Positions 60,253 through 64,000 of a stretch of DNA of 64,000 bases are shown here, in pieces. The DNA is taken from contig NZ_JAUETR010000001.1 of NCBI RefSeq assembly GCF_032484785.1, positions 4,839,501 through 4,903,500 on the forward strand. Direction: 5' to 3'. The DNA comes from Bradyrhizobium sp. SZCCHNS1050 (lineage in GTDB: Bacteria > Pseudomonadota > Alphaproteobacteria > Rhizobiales > Xanthobacteraceae). How positions within the stretch are numbered: position 1 is the first letter of the stretch; every line of letters starts with the position of its first letter. Under the pieces are notes generated by a model, which was given only the letters and a program-made list of their open reading frames with translations, had not been told where the DNA came from and searched no databases. Position numbers and translations under genes: made by a program.

Positions 60253-60386
60253 GGCATAGCCTGCTCGATAACAGGTGACGGCGACAATATAGCCTGACCT
60301 GCGCGTTGCAGAAACCTGGACGACGCCTCGCGGGCGTCGTCATCCGATGTGGTCGGCGACAATCCCGGCCGAAGGTCGCAGCCCGT

Positions 60387-61013
60387 TCAGTTCTGCGCCG
60401 TCCGCGCCGCCGCGGCGGCGACGCCCGCACCGATCAGAAGGGTGCCGCCCGCCTTGTTGAAGATGCTGATCACCTTCGCGCTCCGTACGAGCGCGCGGGC
60501 GCGCGAGGCGATCAGCGCATAGCCGACGGCGTTGGCGAAGGCGAGCACGACGAAGGTCGATTCGAACACCACCATCTGCGTGAGGAAGCTGCCGTTCGGA
60601 CTGAGGAACTGCGGCAAGAACGCGACGAAGAAGGTGATGCTCTTCGGGTTCAGCGCCGTGACGATCCAGGCGTGACCGAGCATCTTCAGCGCCGAGGTCC
60701 TGTCGGTCCGCGGCACGGCGTTCAGCGCGCCGCCGGCCTGCCACAGCTTGATCCCAAGCCAGACGAGATAGGCCGCGCCGATCCATTTCAGCACGGTGAA
60801 CAGCAGCGCCGAGGTCGCCAGCAACGCACCGACGCCCAGTATGGACAAGGTCATGGCGGTGAAGTCGCCCAGCGCGACGCCGACGGCCGTCGGCAGCGCG
60901 GTTCGCCACCCCTGGCCCAGCGCATAGGAGACCACCAGCAGAACCGTCGGCCCCGGGATCACCAGGAGGATGATGGACGTTCCCGCAAACGCGAACCAAG
61001 TCTCGATCGTCAT
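60387..61013 (-). CDS. LysE-family amino acid exporter
   Basis: A 208-aa membrane protein with about six helices. Family marks are ILLVIPGPTVLLVVSYALGQG near the N-terminus and ALNPKSITFFVAFLPQFLSP in the middle. Start at MTIETWF. Exports amino acids or homoserine-lactone-like compounds; substrate unknown. Divergent region behind it is repeat-rich. Confidence 0.9.
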   Translation of the reverse strand: MTIETWFAFAGTSIILLVIPGPTVLLVVSYALGQGWRTALPTAVGVALGDFTAMTLSILGVGALLATSALLFTVLKWIGAAYLVWLGIKLWQAGGALNAVPRTDRTSALKMLGHAWIVTALNPKSITFFVAFLPQFLSPNGSFLTQMVVFESTFVVLAFANAVGYALIASRARALVRSAKVISIFNKAGGTLLIGAGVAAAAARTAQN

Positions 61014-61840
61014 GCCGATCGTCTCTCGCGAGGACATATGCGACGTTGGTATATCGAGGCGGATAGGGCCGCAATGATCTTTGTTGCGAGGGCCGCTTTG
61101 CTGTTTTCCTCGACGATCACAATCCGTCTGCCAACGCAAGACGTGTCATGAACGACCTTCGGTCGCTGCGGCGCTCCAAAAAAAAAGCGCTTTCGCTTTT
61201 CCAGAAAATGTGCTCTACTGCATCCATCCTGCTTCGCCACGAGGGGCGTATCGCGATCGTCACGACACGTGAGGCGGGGAGGCGATGGCCGCTTATCTGC
61301 CGCAGCGTGCTTGCACGCGGACGAACGGCAGCTGGCGGACGTGAAGTCGTGTGGTCCTGGCGCCGCGACGCTGGCGCTAAGCTTTCGGGCGATGAGTCCG
61401 AGGGCGACGGTGGCTAAGAGCCGTACACCGGGGAGATCACGGTATAAGCGTGAAGACCATCGCGCGGGGAATGCCGGGATGTCTCGGCTGAACCTGTGGT
61501 TCCTGCCGCCTGCATTTTTTTCGCAGGCGGGCCATGGGGGCGGCCAGCTCCCGGCATTCCCTGCGCCCTCGTGTTTCACGAGGGATCGTCGATCCCATCA
61601 GCCCGGGCGCGTTGCGTCGCGGGATCTCGCCGATGCGCGCCAGAAGGCTGAGCCGGCGCGCGCGAAACAGAACGAGCGGGAGGACGCCTCCGTGCGCCGA
61701 CGAGCGACCTGCCCAGTGGCCGTTTGCCCAGCGCGCGGGTGCTCGCGCCGCAGCCGGATTTGATCTACACGGGGGCGTTTACGATGGACCATTCATGACG
61801 TCTCGCGTGCACCGGTGCGTGGGACAATCCGGAGTTGCAT
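61014..61840. other. Gene-free stretch containing long repeat copy B
   Basis: No coding frame is supported over about 830 bp. The middle 400 bp is the dispersed repeat; the last 60 bp holds the promoter region of the aldehyde dehydrogenase gene. Confidence 0.65.
61185..61585 (+). repeat. Long dispersed repeat, copy B
   Basis: Homologous and co-oriented with 12245-12665; see the shared landmarks GCGGACGAAC, GTGGTCCTGG, ACCATCGCGCGGGGAA, CTGTGGTTCCTGCC and TTCCCTGCGCCCTCG. Internal indels differ from copy A. The segments CTGCATTTTTTTCGCAG (B) and CGTGCACTTTTGTTCGCACG (A) are non-identical but keep hairpin shape. Confidence 0.8.
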
Positions 61841-63391
61841 ATGTCGCCCAGCCAAGCATCGCCCCTGACACTCGTTGTCGAAACGGCCGAGATCCTGACC
61901 TCGCTCGGCGTCGCGCCGGAGCGGCTGCGCGGTGGGACGCGCGCCGCCCGTTCGCCGGTGACCGGCGAGGTGTTGGCCCATGTGCATGACGACAGCAGAG
62001 CGGATGCGACCGCGGTGATCGCGCGCGCGCATGCCGCGTTCTTGCAGTGGCGGCTCAAGCCGGCACCGAAGCGCGGCGAACTGGTGCGGCTGTTCGGCGA
62101 GGAGCTGCGCGCCCACAAGGCCGCGCTCGGCCGCCTGGTCTCGATCGAGGCCGGCAAGATCGTCTCCGAGGGGCTCGGCGAGGTCCAGGAGATGATCGAC
62201 ATCTGCGACTTCGCCGTCGGCCTGTCACGCCAGCTCTATGGCCTGACCATCGCCACCGAGCGCGCCGAGCACCGGATGATGGAGACCTGGCATCCCCTGG
62301 GGGTCACCGGCGTGATCTCCGCCTTCAACTTCCCCGTGGCGGTGTGGGCCTGGAATGCAGCGCTGGCGCTGGTGTGCGGCAACAGCGTCGTCTGGAAGCC
62401 GTCGGAGAAGACGCCGCTCACCGCGCTCGCGACCGACGCGCTGCTGGCGCGTGCGCTGCAGCGTTATCGCCGCGAGGGCGGCGAGGCGCCGGAGGGGCTC
62501 GCCGGCCTGCTGCTCGGCGGCCGCGCGGTCGGCGAGATGCTGGTCGACGATGCCAGGGTGCCGCTGGTGTCGGCGACCGGATCGACCGCCATGGGGCGCG
62601 TCGTCGGCGCCTGTCTTGCCGGCCGCTTTGCCCGCGCGATCCTCGAGCTCGGCGGCAACAATGCCGCGATCGTCACGCCCACCGCCGATCTCGATCTCAC
62701 CCTGCGCGCCGTGGCGTTCGCGGCGATGGGCACCGCGGGCCAGCGCTGCACCAGCCTGCGCCGCCTGTTCGTGCATGCCGACGTCTACACCCAGCTCGTG
62801 CCGCGGCTGAAGCAGGCCTACGCCTCGGTGGCGATCGGCAATCCGCTGGAGCAGGGCACCTTGATCGGCCCGCTGATCGATCGCGGCGCCTACGACGCCA
62901 TGCAGGACGCGCTGAGCGCCGCGCGGGATCACGGCGGCCGCGTGTTCGGCGGCGAGCGCGTCGCGGTCGGCGGCTTTGCGGAGGCGTACTACGTGCGGCC
63001 GGCCCTGGTCGAGATCGAATCGCAATCCGGTCCGGTCGAGCGCGAGACGTTCGCGCCGATTCTCTACGTGATGCCGTATCGCGATCTCGATGCCGCGATC
63101 GAGCTGCACAATGCGGTGCCGCAGGGGCTGTCGTCGTCGATCTTCACCAATGATCTGCGCGAGGCCGAACTGTTCGTGTCGTCGCGCGGCTCCGATTGCG
63201 GCATCGCCAACGTCAATATCGGCCCCTCGGGCGCCGAGATCGGCGGCGCGTTCGGCGGCGAGAAGGAGACCGGCGGCGGCCGTGAGTCCGGCTCGGATTC
63301 ATGGAAGGCCTATATGCGCCGGGCCACCAACACCGTGAACTACGGCCGCAGCCTGCCGCTGGCGCAGGGCGTCAAGTTCGACCTCGGCTGA
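61841..63391 (+). CDS. amaB: Aldehyde dehydrogenase, ALDH7 (alpha-aminoadipic semialdehyde dehydrogenase) type
   Basis: A 516-aa protein. Active-site region LELGGNNAAIVTP with the catalytic Cys in GTAGQRCTSLRRLFVH, NAD-binding SATGSTAMGR and GVISAFNFPVAVWAWN. The FGGEKETGGGRESGSDSWK end is characteristic of ALDH7. It oxidises 2-aminoadipate semialdehyde in lysine breakdown and can detoxify other aldehydes. Start 61841 with GGAG upstream. A fragment of this gene is duplicated near 57 kb. Confidence 0.9.
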   Translation: MSPSQASPLTLVVETAEILTSLGVAPERLRGGTRAARSPVTGEVLAHVHDDSRADATAVIARAHAAFLQWRLKPAPKRGELVRLFGEELRAHKAALGRLVSIEAGKIVSEGLGEVQEMIDICDFAVGLSRQLYGLTIATERAEHRMMETWHPLGVTGVISAFNFPVAVWAWNAALALVCGNSVVWKPSEKTPLTALATDALLARALQRYRREGGEAPEGLAGLLLGGRAVGEMLVDDARVPLVSATGSTAMGRVVGACLAGRFARAILELGGNNAAIVTPTADLDLTLRAVAFAAMGTAGQRCTSLRRLFVHADVYTQLVPRLKQAYASVAIGNPLEQGTLIGPLIDRGAYDAMQDALSAARDHGGRVFGGERVAVGGFAEAYYVRPALVEIESQSGPVERETFAPILYVMPYRDLDAAIELHNAVPQGLSSSIFTNDLREAELFVSSRGSDCGIANVNIGPSGAEIGGAFGGEKETGGGRESGSDSWKAYMRRATNTVNYGRSLPLAQGVKFDLG

Positions 63392-63467
63392 TCGATGCGA
63401 TGGGGCTCTCTCATCGGCGGAACCGCTTCGCTGCGTCGTGCGTTGCGCGCTGATAAGGAGATGCACC

Positions 63468-63668
63468 ATGGCAACGAAGAAGAAAGCCTCGACCGCAAAG
63501 TCAGCGCGCGGACGCAACCAGGATCGCGCCCGCGTCGCGGGTGGACAGGACCACGAAGTCCGCTACGAAGCCAAGAAGAGCGGCCGCTCGGCGTCCGCGG
63601 TGAAGAAGGCGGTCAAGAAGGTCGGCAACAGCCGCAAGAAAGTCGAGCGCAAGCTGACGCGCCAGTGA
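63468..63668 (+). CDS. DUF3606-like basic protein, 66 aa
   Basis: A Lys/Ala-rich N-terminus (MATKKKASTAKSARG) is followed by the DUF3606 pattern DRARVAGGQDHEVRYEAKKS and AVKKAVKKVGNSRKKVERKL. Small helical protein, perhaps nucleic-acid binding by charge. AAGGAG precedes the start. Confidence 0.7.
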   Translation: MATKKKASTAKSARGRNQDRARVAGGQDHEVRYEAKKSGRSASAVKKAVKKVGNSRKKVERKLTRQ

Positions 63669-63670
63669 CG

Positions 63671-63871
63671 TCAATGCTGCTTCGGCCGCTCCGGCGGCCG
63701 AAGCGATCCCCTCGCCCAGCGGAGCGCCTTGGGCGAGTGCAGCGGATCGGGCCCATCGCAGGTCGGACAAGCAAGCTCGCGGCGCCCGCCCTTGCCCTCG
63801 CGAACCGCGAGCGCACGGCCGCAGGTCGGGCATGGCTTGCGCAGCAGCCACGGGACCGGATGATTCGGCAT
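63671..63871 (-). CDS. Small zinc-ribbon protein, 66 aa
   Basis: CPTCGRALAVREGKGG and LACPTCDGPDPLHSPKAL give a CxxC pair plus CxxC. The rest is basic. Start MPNHPVPWLL. It ends two bases from the convergent DUF3606 gene. Function unknown. Confidence 0.7.
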   Translation of the reverse strand: MPNHPVPWLLRKPCPTCGRALAVREGKGGRRELACPTCDGPDPLHSPKALRWARGSLRPPERPKQH

Positions 63872-64000
63872 GATTGCGTCTCCCGGTGGAGGCCTCAGGC
63901 TAGGGCATCTCGGGGTAGCTACGGAATCACTTATTTGAATCACGGCGGATATTCCGGCTCTCCGTGCCGTGAACAATCAGGGCAGGTGTCGCCGGTCGCG
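63872..64000. other. Right-edge stretch, possible partial gene end
   Basis: On the minus strand a frame entering from outside ends at 63940 with TCPDCSRHGEPEYPP before its stop. It could be the end of a protein with a Cys-Pro-x-Cys knuckle, but only 20 residues are visible, so no call is made. Confidence 0.25.

Overview
The window looks like chromosome of a Bradyrhizobium-type alphaproteobacterium. GC is high and codon use is strongly GC-biased. Rhizobial housekeeping genes are present, along with small-protein families common in bradyrhizobia (DUF3551, DUF6894, DUF3606, TIGR02301). FixK-type TTGA-N6-TCAA boxes and dispersed palindromes ending in a CGTCATTGCGAG or CGTCATCCCC core also fit. 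Species cannot be decided from the sequence alone.

Layout. 0-5.4 kb: housekeeping (HD hydrolase, tag, ygfZ-like, dihydroorotase, CheZ-like, CBS protein). 5.4-12.1 kb: a lower-GC accessory stretch with an outer-membrane protein remnant, FixK-box genes, an HlyD-like protein, a DUF1254/DUF1214 protein, an IS1182-type insertion sequence and degenerate repeats. 12.1-19.6 kb: repeats, then housekeeping genes up to a tRNA-Pro(CGG). 19.7-21 kb: two inverted Fis-HTH remnants flanking a methyltransferase, then an ArsR-type regulator whose cysteines fall at the SqrR positions.

21.4-36.7 kb is the core: a complete sulfur-oxidising heterodisulfide-reductase-like (sHdr) system. One minus-strand operon encodes dedicated lipoate assembly: two radical-SAM lipoyl synthase components, a LipT-type flavoprotein, and a lipoate:protein ligase fused to an alpha/beta hydrolase. 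A degenerate glutamine amidotransferase is transcribed divergently. A tightly overlapping plus-strand operon then encodes DsrE, sHdrC1-B1-A-hyp-C2-B2, an unknown 157-aa protein, the lipoate-binding protein LbpA, a YeiH-type exporter, a second DsrE and TusA. The inferred route is: sulfane sulfur is passed by TusA/DsrE to LbpA/sHdr, oxidised in the cytoplasm to sulfite, and possibly exported.

36.9-42.9 kb, convergent with that operon, is an Isp-type (group 1e-like) membrane [NiFe] hydrogenase: small subunit, cytochrome b (Isp1), large subunit and an HdrD-like iron-sulfur protein (Isp2), with an endopeptidase, a HupH/HyaF-like factor and a divergent HypC. FixK-type boxes precede both the sHdr operon and the hydrogenase/hypC divergent promoter. 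An ATTC-N8-GAAT palindrome, the SqrR operator pattern, lies upstream of the sHdr operon. Sulfur and hydrogen oxidation therefore appear to sit in one co-regulated block under redox, sulfide and low-oxygen control.

43-64 kb: MarR/flavin monooxygenase pair, small secreted and membrane proteins, a YihY-family protein, a KaiC-like ATPase overlapping a hybrid histidine kinase, a DUF899 protein, an EF-hand protein, DUF302, a soluble chemoreceptor with three near-identical PAS modules, CysE, LysE, an ALDH7-type dehydrogenase and small zinc-ribbon/DUF3606 proteins. Several pseudogene fragments and two copies of a long dispersed repeat are interspersed.
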